DNA of 64,000 nt, taken from positions 5,957,001 through 6,021,000 of the forward strand of contig CM073536.1 in the NCBI GenBank assembly GCA_037074615.1. Direction: 5' to 3'. The stretch comes from Leucaena leucocephala. Lineage: Eukaryota; Streptophyta; Magnoliopsida; Fabales; Fabaceae. A program made the translations under genes and the position numbers. The first letter of the stretch is position 1. Every line of letters begins with the position of its first letter. A model generated the notes under the pieces. The model did not search any database. It had not been told where the DNA came from and saw nothing but the letters and a program-made list of their open reading frames with translations. This document shows positions 12,820-23,826 of this stretch, piece by piece.

Positions 12820-13930
12820 CTGTTAAATTACGTGACACTTTTGGGATGTTTACTTACTGAATTTTTATTATATGGTTTGACCAAATATTAAATCATCGTA
12901 AGTCAGTGGGAAGAAGGAATAAGTTTTTAAAAGAGGAAAAGAATTCCCCAATTGTCATTCCACTAATTAATTATAAATTAAATATTAGAGCAGTGAATTA
13001 TATTATACTCATATATATGGTTGGGATGGTTTATTTGTACTTGTCATCCTTCAAAATCCATCTCCCTTTTTGTCTCACTCACATCATGATTATACCTTTT
13101 AATTAATTTTACGGTTTATCAATTCCATCCTATAATAATCTTATTTTAAATGTATGACTATAAAGAAATTGTTATTCTTTTTTTAATAACTATTTAACTG
13201 ATCAGATTTTGTTTTTTATATTCATAGAGATTTAAAAATAATACGATCTAAAAATTGTTATTACAGTTATAATTATCTTTGCTGCAGTGTTCAATCAAGC
13301 ATTTAGGACTTATCCTAAATGTAACTATCCTTTAATTTATTTGATACCAAAGCATATCATTAACCATTATATACATATATGTATATATAAACACACGCTC
13401 AGTATATATATTTATTTAGGTTTTTGAGAGCCACTGAAATCCCTCGTCATTAAGTAATGAATATGAGGCTAATAGGGCAGTCTACCAAAGTGTGCTATAA
13501 TTATTGACAATAGATAGCATAGGCTCGCGCCGTCATGATAAAGAAAATAATATTATATTTTAAAGAAAAGACAAAATATAAGTTCATTTCAGATATATAT
13601 AAGCCGTGAATGTATGTATATTTAATTTGTTATCAATAAACAACTAATCCAGTTTAAAGTTTGGTTGCTCTTTTTTAAAATAAATATCTCTTTCTAGATT
13701 TAAGCTGGAGATTTAGAAAATTTTGATAACGCATTACACAATTAGATCAACTATCATTAACTTGGTTCCTCCATCTCTTTTTGGAGCCTTCTTTTTTTTT
13801 TTTTTTTTTTGCCAACCTCTTCAGGGCGTTACTATACTGTATATGATCACATGCCAATCAATAATGGTGTTGTAATTTTTTTAAAAAAAATTATACATTT
13901 TATAAAAAATGTGTTTCATGGAATTTGTGC

Positions 13931-14040
13931 CAAACCAACAAAGGAATTTGAGCTAACAAATATGTTTCATGGATTTTGTCTCTGTTCTTATTTATGGTAT
14001 GATTCAACAGTTTGAACCAAACCAACAAAGGAATTTGAGC
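13931..14040 (+). repeat. Short direct duplication, CCAAACCAACAAAGG unit
   Basis: A 24-base unit beginning CCAAACCAACAAAGGAATTT occurs at 13931-13954 and again at 14017-14040. GTTTCATGGA...TTTGT also appears on both sides of the first copy (about 13913 and 13962). Nothing recognisable lies between. It may be a target duplication left by an excised element or a local replication slip. Confidence 0.55.
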
Positions 14041-14058
14041 AAAAGAAAACAATATGAT

Positions 14059-14522
14059 GTGCCTGTTTGCAAAAGATTATAACCTTAGTTTAAAAGCACT
14101 TATTACCTAAATTTTAGTTTTAAAAAAATTTAAAACAAACAGTTATATTTATCTAAATATTTTTTTAGACTAAACCATAATTTAAATTACAGTTTTGGAT
14201 AAACTACTGAGACTAGTTTCTAGAACAATAAAAAAATTTATGGACTATCCAATTATTATTTTACCCTTATTTTTTCTTATACTATCTCTTCTCTCCCCTA
14301 TCTTTTCTAAACTATCTCTTCTCTCTTCTACACCCTCTTTTCTCTCTCCTATTTTTAATAAAATTATATCATTTATAATAATTTTTCAATTACAAAAATC
14401 CTTCTAGTAATAATTATTCAAACACTTATTTATTCAGAACTATTTTTTTTTTAATTTTTCTTAAAAAACTTTCTAAAATTTTTCTTATAAGTTATTTTTT
14501 AAACTTTTATTCAAACAGGCAT
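14059..14522. mobile_element. MITE with TGCCTGTTTG inverted ends
   Basis: About 460 bp, very AT-rich, with left end TGCCTGTTTGCAAAAG and right end TTCAAACAGGCA, inverted over ten bases (TGCCTGTTTG). Non-coding. hAT-type MITEs often have ends of this kind, but the target duplication is not clear here. Confidence 0.6.
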
Positions 14523-15145
14523 GATATCTGTGTTTCAATTTTGATGCCAATAATTCCCTGTTTGACAATTTCATTTATACGATAGATTTCTATGTTTATG
14601 AATCAAAATGACTGTAATTAAAAAAAACAAGAATTAGTGGTAGTGTACATAATTAAAGAACTAATTAACAACTTGACATATTTCACACGCTTAATACGTC
14701 AGAAAAATAAGGGCCATGGTAACCGTGCAAATGACTTGGGCATTATGTATACAGTTTCAATTTCAACCTCCTATCAAATCTTGACTTTTAAAACCAATGG
14801 CTACGTAGTCGGCAAACCTTACAATTTGCTTACCCTATGATTAAGGCCACTTGTTTGTTTTTTCCCATGAAATTTTGATTAAGGACACTAATTATATAAT
14901 CCTCTTAATTTTATTCTTGGAATATCTTTATAGTTGTGAATGCGCTCACTATTATCTATCTTATTTTTCATTTATATTTTGAAGTACAAGTACAAATGTT
15001 ACTCTTGATTTTTAATATCATTTTTAATACAAATACATACTAAATTAAAATAATTTCTTACAATTAATAAGTTAGTAAAATAATAAACTATATAATAATA
15101 CAATAATTATTTATGCATAAAAATTTTAAAAATATGAGGACACAC

Positions 15146-15318
15146 ATAGGTTAATCCAATTAATAAAAAGTTAGCTCTTAACATATAAGATTGTGAGTTT
15201 AAATTTTCGTGTCGATATGATGACATTATTAGTAAATAATCTATAAATATTCTCTATAAGGGCTTTGAGCCTGGAAGTCTACTGAGCCTGTCGTGGCCCA
15301 AATCATCTAAATTTTCCC
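15146..15318 (+). repeat. SINE-like copy (family C)
   Basis: Contains in order GGTTAATCCAATTAATAAA (A-box-like), GATTGTGAGTTTAAATTTTC (degenerate B box), ATTATTAGTAAATAATCTATA and GGGCTTTGAGCCTGGAAG. The same blocks occur at 18.0 and, reversed, at 26.6 kb. tRNA-derived origin is inferred from the two box-like motifs. Confidence 0.45.
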
Positions 15319-15539
15319 ATGATCATAATATTGAGAATAATTTATATATGCTATATATACACACACACATGAAAGTATGAAACCACGAAAAACAAAGATT
15401 TTTTTTTTGGGGGACACTTGCGTGCTCCCATGACCTACAATGTACGTAGGTCCGTCTGCTCATAGTAATACAAATATAAAATCTAAGAGCTTTCTTGTTA
15501 ACTTGTAAAACAGTAAAAGTCAATAATTATTTGGATGTA

Positions 15540-16028
15540 GGGCCTTTTTGGATAGGATTTTAAAAAAAGGCTTATGAAAAAAAAGGACTTATGGACAACT
15601 TATGGAAAAGGACTTTTGGAGAAGAGTTTATGAAAAAAAAGTGGTTTTGAATAAATAGGTGTTTGGATAGTTATTTTTAGAATGACTTTTATGGTGGTAA
15701 ATTACCAAAAAGTGTATGATTTGATTTAAAGTAAGAGAGAGGAGAGAGTTAGAGAAAAGAGGAGAGAGATAGAGAAAAGGAAGAGAGGAGAGAGGAGAGA
15801 GGGTGTAAGAAAAAGTAGAGGTAAGATAGTAATTAGATAGTCCATAAGTACTTTTACTGTTGAATAAGCTATTTTAAATAGCTTATTCAAAACCATGGTT
15901 TTAAACCATGGTTTTGTCCAAAAGCACTTATGGACAAATAAGCCTGTTTGTTTTGAAATTTTCCCAAACCGAGGTTTGGGCCAAAAGCCCTTTTAAAACC
16001 GCAGTTTAAGTGTTTTCCAAACACACCC
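15540..16028. mobile_element. MITE, GGGxxTxTTTGG-ended family, solo copy
   Basis: About 490 bp, non-coding. Left end GGCCTTTTTGGATAGGATTT; right end, complemented, GGGTGTGTTTGGAAAAC. A GA-rich block (GGAGAGAG repeats) lies centrally. The second copy of this family is nested inside another MITE in EER5 intron 7 and shares the left end, the TGGACAACTT and GTGTTTGGATAGTTATT blocks and the TTTGAAATTTTCCCAAA block. Confidence 0.6.
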
Positions 16029-18017
16029 GTAATTGAAAGTCTAAAAAAGTTGTAGACAATTCAACCAATGATAAAATATTAAGGTCTCTAGTGTAACTAA
16101 ACATTAAAGAAAATTTTATAGAATTTATTCTGAAATTTAATAATCAAGCGATCAGCATAACATTTTTCTATGTTTAATTTACTAATTAGCGTAACAACAG
16201 ATGAATTTAATAAAGGGGAAAACGTGGTTCTATGACAAATTCAACTAATCAACCAGCAAAAGGTGAAGTCAAATTTTTTTTTTGGTTAATTATATATATT
16301 CTTAAATCAACGGAGTCATACGATCTTCTTCTAAAAGCTGATGTCAGATGCATATGCTTTCAACTCAAGCAAAAGAATAACATATTTAAAAAAAATCAGG
16401 TTGAAAGGTATACTATAGATTATCCCTTTTGAACATAAAATATAAATATTTCCTTCAATCATATATGATGACACATCTACAAAGACCATCTTGAACAATT
16501 TTTTTTAAAAAAAATATCATTTATATTCGAGATGTTACAATATTTTTATTTTTACAAGTTTAAATAAATTAATTTAATTCCTTTATCAGAAAAAATGTTC
16601 TATTTTTTCTAATATATTTCACCCACATAGCACAGAAATAAATTCAATTATATGTCATTCTATAAACAATAGCTAACAAAAAAATTGACAGAATTACACT
16701 TAAACTTTTGAAAAAAATGACAGAAAAAGAATATAAAAATATGATAAATTATAAATTAACAATAATAGATACGGGATTAACAACACAAAATTTTTGATAT
16801 TTATTATTTTTAGAGTCTTTTTTTATTATTTTTCCTAAAGTTTTTTGCAAGATTTGTTTATCTTTTTATTAGGACAAGTAGTGGAGAACTATTTTAATTT
16901 TTTCCACTGATTCGCATGATTGAATTGACTAATGTGGAAATAGAGATTGATTAATTAGCGTGTAACAAGTTATGGAAAAATAATACTAGAAGTGTAAAGA
17001 AGAAGCTAATAAAGTTCAAACACATTTCTTGTCAAAACCCCATTTTGCTTGGTTACCTCTCATGGTCATCTTATATATGGCCCCACCAAGACCATAAACA
17101 TAACACAATCCAATCATTTATCTGTTTATTATTTGCCCATTGATCATTTCTAGCTACACCTTTGTCCCTTTGAATTAATCGTTTCTTCCATCTTAGATAT
17201 ATATGCATGAATTATTAATACAGGTTAAAATTAGTTAAGTTAATTAAATTTGTAGTAAATTATAATCATTAATTTTTTTATATTTTCCCTTCATTGATAA
17301 TGGTTGATATTTTTCTTCATGAATATCTAAATTATCTCTCATACTAACATATAGTTGATCTAGTAGTCTAATGTTCTATTATATTTCTTTGGCTATTGAG
17401 TTTGATTCTTAAAGGGGATACTTATGTTAGGAGTGACAAACACCAATCTCGAAACTATATATATGATAATAGGACTCGGTAAATAATATAAAAAATATCT
17501 AAATTATCTCTTATACTATGACTAAAGAGGGGCATTTTTGAAGAGAAAAAGGGCATCTAACAACCCAAAAAGTGTTATATTTCGGAGTACGTACTAAATC
17601 GCTCTAATATGAAATAGTAGATAGTCATATAAAACACATGCGTGTGTGTAACACATGATAATGTTCAAAGAGAGGTATTTGGTGGCGTGGAAGGTGGTAG
17701 CTAGCTAGCTGTTTATTATTTGTGCGAGATTAGAAAAGGAATGAAAAACATGTGGGAACATAGAGACATGTTGGTGTATGTGGAACACTTCCAATTAATA
17801 GTGCAAGAGTTTCAACTTTGTCAAACAAGACAACACATATGCCTCCTCTACTCATTATTACTACTTGCAACTTTGTCAATTTCTCAATATATAACAAAAC
17901 CAACAAAACAAAACAAAAATACCTCCTTATACGATATCCTCCTTTTGGAGACTTGGTCTACTTTGTCAAAAATGAAAAGGCATACCTTAATTTTAACTCT
18001 CTAATATACTGCTAACA

Positions 18018-18215
18018 AATGTTAGTCCAGTTAATATAAGGAGTTGATGACTCATAATCTATAAGATTATAAATTTAAATTCCTTTACAGATATGAGAAT
18101 TTGATTGGTGGGTAATCTATAAGTATATCTTTATAATTATTCTTTGAGTTTGAAGGCATGTCCTAACCCTTATGAGTTCATAGGACCTAACTCCCTTAAA
18201 CTTTTTTACCAAAAA
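18018..18215 (+). repeat. SINE-like copy (family C)
   Basis: Contains TGTTAGTCCAGTTAATA, a degenerate B box (ATAAATTTAAATTCC), GGTGGGTAATCTATAAGTAT and GAAGGCATGTCCTAACCC, matching the other family C copies block by block. Ends in an A-rich run near 18.21 kb. Confidence 0.45.
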
Positions 18216-20656
18216 GAAAAAACTCTCTAATACTTTCCAATTTAGGCATTTGATTGATTGGTGTGGGATAAAAAAAAGTTTTGCACTTTGTAATTGTCAT
18301 TATTTTGTGTCTTTTAAATGAAGAGTAATAATTAAAGAACACATACACATAAATATAAATATTATTAACTAATGATAACAGAGTTATAATTAAGAAAATG
18401 CACATTTAACTGATGTGAAAGTAGCATAGTATTTTTGTATTACGTGAAATTGTTTTAGGGATCCTTGTTAAATTTGGAAGCCAAACTTGATTGGTGGGAC
18501 AATTAAAATTGGTTGGGTGGCTCAAACATTTTGAAAAAAAAGAGTGAATCTAGAATTAGAAATGAAAATGGGATTCAAATTTAGTTATTATTGAGAGGTG
18601 GAAAAATCAAATAACTTTTTTTTAAGAAAAAAAAGCGAGAGTTTGGGCCAATTAAGCGTAAGTGTAAAAAGAACACACAAGGGAAGCTGGTCTGGTCCAT
18701 TGCTTTGAATTTCGATTTAAAACTCAGAACAAGAATCAACGTTTTGGTCTTCCCATCATCTCTCTTGAATCGTGAAATTCATGTCATTTGTCGGACCTAT
18801 TAAAATTCATCTTTGTGTTCTCATCAAATCATTGAAAACAACAAAATAAAAGTTGAAAACGGCATCCCAACCTCCAGGATTATTTTGAGTTTTTGATACG
18901 ACTGGGTCGTCTTTAACCACATTTTCTCCCTAATTTTAACTTATATTTACATTTTTGAGAAAAAAAATAACAATTTCTTTGGCATAAAAATAACAAATTT
19001 TATGTATTAAGTAACTGCAGAACATTTCTTTGTTTATTTATGTATTCAGAACATTAAGCTGACATGGTAATAAACCTTTCTTAAAAATAATTGGGAAAAA
19101 AAAGTTGGCGATAACTTTAAAAAAATTAGCTAAAACATGGAGGTACTAGCAAAGAACTTGACTAACATATAAAGAATCATTATACAACCATAGAGCTAGG
19201 CTGATGATTAAGGTGATAAATAATTTCACTTTTTTAAGAGAGAGAATATAAGTTTAAATCTTAAAAAATAAAACCCTTTACTCTTTAAGCTGGGAAAGTG
19301 ATTAATCTTAAGCCCAAAATAGTTTAGGGATGTCCTTAATTAAATAAAAAAATTATTATAGGAATTTAACTATTAAGCCTCAAACAATTTGACTAGCCAT
19401 GACTATACATGAATTCAAAATTTTGATTTCAAATCCTCCTTACCACTCTATTCCTATATCACATTCTTGCATACCAATAAATATATTAAATAGATAAAAT
19501 TTTCTATATTTTCCCCCTATTAAAGAAATAGTCGATTTCATTAATTATTCTACAAGTTTCATATATTCAACTAGAGATTTTCCCCTTGTGTTGCACAGGG
19601 GTATGAAAAAATAAGTTATCATTGGTTAACTATTTATTATTATGAATTACTATTATGATTAAAAATTTAAAATATTATATAATTAATGAATTGAATTATT
19701 GATTAATTACTATTATAGGATTTAAAATCTTTAAAAAATTAAAATAGGTTTAAAATTTTTAAAAGGTCGTTAATTACTCTACAAATTTTTTATATTCAAC
19801 TGGATTAAAATTAAAAAAAATATTATTAATTACACTATAAATAACTTATATTTAGGTATATCCTACAAATGAATTATATATAGAACACAGTTGTGTGTAT
19901 TTATATGGACAGCACTGAGTTTCCAATTCTCTGTTTTATTTCGTTAATTGGTAAGGTCCTACGCAATAATTTCATGTCCACAATGCACAGTTTCTAGTAC
20001 AATGGATACAATATTGTAGATTTGAACCATTTAATTTCCAGGAAGTACACATTCATTATTCTATTAAATTATCATCTATGCATAATATAAAAATATTTAA
20101 AAAGTGTATATTATTCATAAGTCATAAATAATATGGTCACTTATTTTTTTTAGATTATACGCAACATATAAAGGATTCACACTAGTTATAATGAAAATAA
20201 ATACATTAAATGGTCTAGGAACTGTATTGGATATGAAGTGGAAAGAAATTCAACCCATTTTGAATGGTTTTGAAATGTGAAAGTCATAAAATGTACTGTA
20301 AATAAAATTATATTAAAGAAAGTACACAAATATATTCCCATAACCGTTTGCAATCAAACCCTTGAAGCTTGAACTACACAAACATGCATGCATGGCAAAT
20401 ATCCACTTCTTCATCTCTATGCAAACATGTAAATTAAAAGTGGTGAATGACCAATTTTTTGGAACACAAACAAGAGAAGCAAAAGATTTAGAATTAAAAA
20501 AAAATCAAATACATAACAAAAGGAATCCATTTTTTTGAGGGCCGATCAAGAAAGAGAAACAGAAGAAATAATGTAAATTAGAGGGAGTAGAGAACCAAAA
20601 GAAGCTGGTTTGGTAAAAGTCCAAGAAGTGGTTATTTGCCCATTCTTATCTTTGAA

Positions 20657-20916
20657 TACTCCCTCCGCACCTAAACATGTAGGAGACATATAAAATATTT
20701 ATTTTAGTCTCAGATACAAGATTTTAACTTTTTTTTTATAAATTTATATATTTTTTTAAATTATCTCTATTGATTGTACATAAGAAAGATATTTCTATTA
20801 AGGAGTAGCTTCAATATAAATTATTAAAGGGTATCTTAAAAAGATTAACATATTTTTTATAAATAATTAAGTTAACTAATTTTTTTAGTTTTTATAGATT
20901 AGTTATATAACTCTTA
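20657..20916. mobile_element. MITE remnant, TACTCCCTCCG-ended family
   Basis: Starts TACTCCCTCCGCACCTAAAC and carries the TTATCTCTATTGATTGTAC and AATTAAGTTAACTAATTT blocks of the family seen at 2.0 and 27.9 kb. Its right end is not clear: a second MITE starts immediately at 20917, so this copy may be interrupted or truncated. Confidence 0.45.
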
Positions 20917-21250
20917 TACTCCCTCTGTTCTTTTTTATAAGATATAATTTTTTGAATAGGCATATAACATTTTAGAAGATACACTTTGAAGATGTCTAAA
21001 CATTTAATCTATTTTTTTTTATTTTTACCATCAATTAATTACGTGTCACTCTCATCTCTTTTTTCTACTTATTATTTCTCGTCTCTTTTTTCACACATTC
21101 TCTCTCCAACCTACATTTTCTGAAAATAAGAGTATTTTTAGAGAAAAAATTATAATTTTTATATATCTATTATCTCTAACTAATTTTAATTAATTTTTTG
21201 AACAACCTTATTCATATATTTATATCTTTTACGAAGGGACCGAGGGAGTA
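20917..21250. mobile_element. Stowaway-type MITE
   Basis: 334 bp, non-coding. Left end TACTCCCTCTGTTCTTTTTT; right end, complemented, TACTCCCTCGGTCCCTTCGT. The CTCCCTC-type terminal repeat and the terminal TA are hallmarks of plant Stowaway (Tc1/mariner) MITEs. Confidence 0.7.
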
Positions 21251-22461
21251 TTAAGGAGCAAAAGGAGCCTATCATATCAGTCAGTCATTGAAAGAATTTG
21301 GAATTTCTTCGCCAAAAGAAAAGAAAAGAACATCTTGTTCTTAACCCATTATATTGTGTGGCCAGAAAAAGGGAAACCAAGGAAATAAAGGGTGTAAAAG
21401 AAAGGTCCCAGCTAACGCCATTGCCCTTTTACCAATGTCCCCAATAAAATTACCCTACAAGTTTTGCCTACAGAACCAAATATAGGAGAGTGTGTGTGTG
21501 AGAGAGAGATTATATAGCTATAGTACATTGTATCATCCCCTATTTATACTTACATTATGAAGCAAACATGAGGGACCCAACACAAGGGTTGTTGTTTTAA
21601 CAGAAATGGCGCTCTTTTAATTAATCCTCAGCTGTTGTTTCACGAATGAAGAGTCGACACTTGCATCTTCCCAGGTTGTCCCTGTTCCTCCCCCAAATGC
21701 ATATTGGTAGCTAGCTACCCATCACACTTACCATCATTAATTCAATCAACAACAACAACAAGACGTGCCTCTAAAGCTACTCAATTCTGACCATTCATTG
21801 CATGTTGCAGTCAAACAAAATTTAAAAAAACAAAAACATCCATTTAATGTTGCTGCAATTCTTCTTCTTCTTTTACTCTTAATGAGCATCAGCTTTTCCA
21901 TGCATGCATGCCCCCCCTCCTTTGTGACTTGAGACCCTTAACAACGGCACGTGGTGATCCTCCATTGTTGCAGCATTCTTATTTAAATCGATTCAGTTCA
22001 TTAATAAACATGCATGGTGGTAGTAGCTGCTCTAGCCAGTGCAGTGAAGACACTACAGAGAGAGAGAGAGAGGAACAGAATGTTGCTGTTTTGGGGTCCA
22101 ATTAAGTTGAAAGCTTTCGATTAATTTGATACAGATATGATTGTCCAATAGAGTTCGAGTCCATTAATGAGGTTTGGTGAAATTTCTGACCCCAAAGATG
22201 TGATGTATCAAGCTCTCTTTTACTGCAAATACGAGGTACCATAGTTAATGTTCCATAACCATAATACCCTAAACATAACCACCACCCTCTCTCTATCTCT
22301 TTTTTCAACTACTAATATCATTATCATCATCTCGTTATCACCTTCAATTCCTTTTGCCTCTCTCTCTATTCTCCGGTCGCTTTTCAACTATATATAATAA
22401 TCTCTCCTACTGCTGCTTCTTCTTCAACCTGTGTCCCTCCTTTGTTTCCTCCTCTCTGCAG

Positions 22462-22482
22462 ATGAAAAATGAGATTACGTGA
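22462..22482 (+). promoter_or_regulatory. Upstream ORF overlapping the CLE start
   Basis: A six-codon ORF (MKNEIT) starts at the ATG at 22462 and stops at TGA 22480-22482. It overlaps the CLE start codon (22469) in a different frame, so ribosomes that start here read past the CLE ATG. Such overlapping uORFs usually lower translation; that effect is inferred, and it applies only if the transcript begins upstream of 22462. Confidence 0.55.
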
Positions 22483-22711
22483 GCTCACATTTCTGCTGTG
22501 CCTTCTTTTCTGGGCTTGCTTTGGGTATAACAGTACAATGGCGAGGAAGACTTTGCTTGTTAGTGAGTTGACGAACGAGGTAAAGAAGAGCACGAACGAG
22601 TCAACAAATGGTGATGAAGCGAGATACTTTTGCAGCTCCAAGAACAACAACACTGATTTAGAAGACAAAAGAATGGTTCCTACAGGACCAAATCCATTGC
22701 ACAACAGGTAG
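22469..22711 (+). CDS. CLE peptide hormone precursor (CLE19/CLE21-like)
   Basis: Precursor of a secreted 12-residue CLE signal that is recognised by LRR receptor kinases at the cell surface and controls meristem or vascular cell fate. Single exon, 80 residues. Residues 1-24 are a hydrophobic signal peptide; a variable linker with several N-x-S/T sites follows; the CLE box RMVPTGPNPLHN occupies 68-79, with one arginine after it. The box has the conserved R1, P4, G6, P7, P9, H11 and N12; the TGPNPLHN core is that of Arabidopsis CLE19 and CLE21. The start at 22469 gives the signal peptide. An ATG seven bases upstream, in another frame, opens a short overlapping uORF. Family identity is firm from the box; orthology to one named CLE gene is not decidable from this sequence. 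Confidence 0.94.
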   Translation: MRLRELTFLLCLLFWACFGYNSTMARKTLLVSELTNEVKKSTNESTNGDEARYFCSSKNNNTDLEDKRMVPTGPNPLHNR

Positions 22712-23826
22712 AACTTAATCATCATGACGAAGACAAGTACTACAATTTATTATGTCCCCTCAAGTAATTTTCGCTTCTGTCTATGCCGGTGTGATTTTTG
22801 GTTCAAATGTATAAATTTTGTTTCTCAGTACTCAACTTCGTATTTGTTAGTTACTTGTAATTCTACACAAGTTCTGATGAATATTCGGTAATAAAAAAAA
22901 ATTAGAATCAGATGGTAATGTGCTGCATGTGAGTTGGGAGCATTGAATGACTGAGGAAAGAGAGATGAAAGTGGGTGTGGGGCGGGGGAGATCTTCCATG
23001 CAGCATTAATTGGTACAGCCTTGCTTCTTCTGCTGCAAATTCAAGGTATTATTTATATTATTATAATAGGTATTAAAATATTATTATTATTAAAAGCAAC
23101 AAAATCTGACTCATGAAAACGTTGGTTAAAAGAACCATGTAGTAATTGTATCATATGTGTTCAGTTAGTATTACTGTTAATTAGTTAGTTGCGAAGATAT
23201 GTTTAGACATGGTGTCTATATGCGTTGTATTCTTAGTTATTTTAATCTAATAAGGTAGTTGTTTGGTTCATTGAGCTCCATTTATGTTAATTTACATAGT
23301 GTTCATCAACAATTGGATTTTAGAGGATTAATCTTTAGACTCTACCTATAAGTTAGGAGATACTGTCTTGACTCTACTGAAAAAAAATACTCGAGACAAT
23401 CTCACAACTAAATATAACCCAAATATCTCCCATTAAAACACATCTTATCTTATCTTTCCCACAAATTGCCCCATAGAAATCCTGATGTCCGTGCCGCCGG
23501 TATAGGCTTGATCCAGTTAAGCAAGGTCTGGCATGTGTCCTTGATAAGGGCTCTACGCCAGGGCTTCCATAAACCTATGCACTCCTCTTTGGTGATAGTG
23601 ACCCTAGGTCATGGACCTTTCTTCTCTGAGTCCGCAGCTGCTTCCGACAGACTTGGACAACATCCCAATTTATTTATCATCAAATAATATACGTGAGATA
23701 TAATATGAAAATAGTTAAAAAGAGAGGAACAACAAAAAGTTGCAACATATACATATTCTGCGTAAATATATACATGCCTTATTAGTCAGTGTAATGATAC
23801 TTTGCATGCTCTCTTTTTTATGCTTC
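22712..23826. other. Intergenic region CLE to kinase pseudogene
   Basis: The first part is likely the CLE 3' UTR. The remainder is AT-rich without genes except for a GC-richer island at 23.46-23.65 kb described separately. Confidence 0.5.
23470..23650 (-). mobile_element. Possible retroelement ORF1/gag-like fragment
   Basis: A GC-richer island in AT-rich surroundings. One minus-strand frame reads VTITKEECIGLWKPWRRALI and continues for about 25 more residues without a stop; the PWRRALI pattern resembles the nucleic-acid-binding ORF1 domain (DUF4283-like) of plant LINE-type retroelements. There is no start, no continuation and no second domain. The resemblance is from memory of the pattern and is weak. 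Confidence 0.28.

Larger units (their letters stand above)
12820..22461. other. Repeat-rich gene desert (9.6 kb)
   Basis: I find no convincing coding gene on either strand; the ORFs are short, AT-biased and without family resemblance. Content I can support: MITEs at about 14.06-14.52, 15.54-16.03 and 20.92-21.25 kb, a related element at 20.66 kb, SINE-like copies at about 15.15 and 18.02 kb, a T run at 13.79-13.81 kb, and a 24-base direct duplication at 13931/14017. The last ~500 bases (about 21.9-22.46 kb) are richer in CT repeats and probably hold the CLE gene promoter and leader. Confidence 0.55.

Noticed and set aside
23470..23650. 5S rRNA-like sequence (CAGTTAAGC motif)
   Set aside because: Only a short word is shared with 5S rRNA; the flanking conserved boxes are missing.
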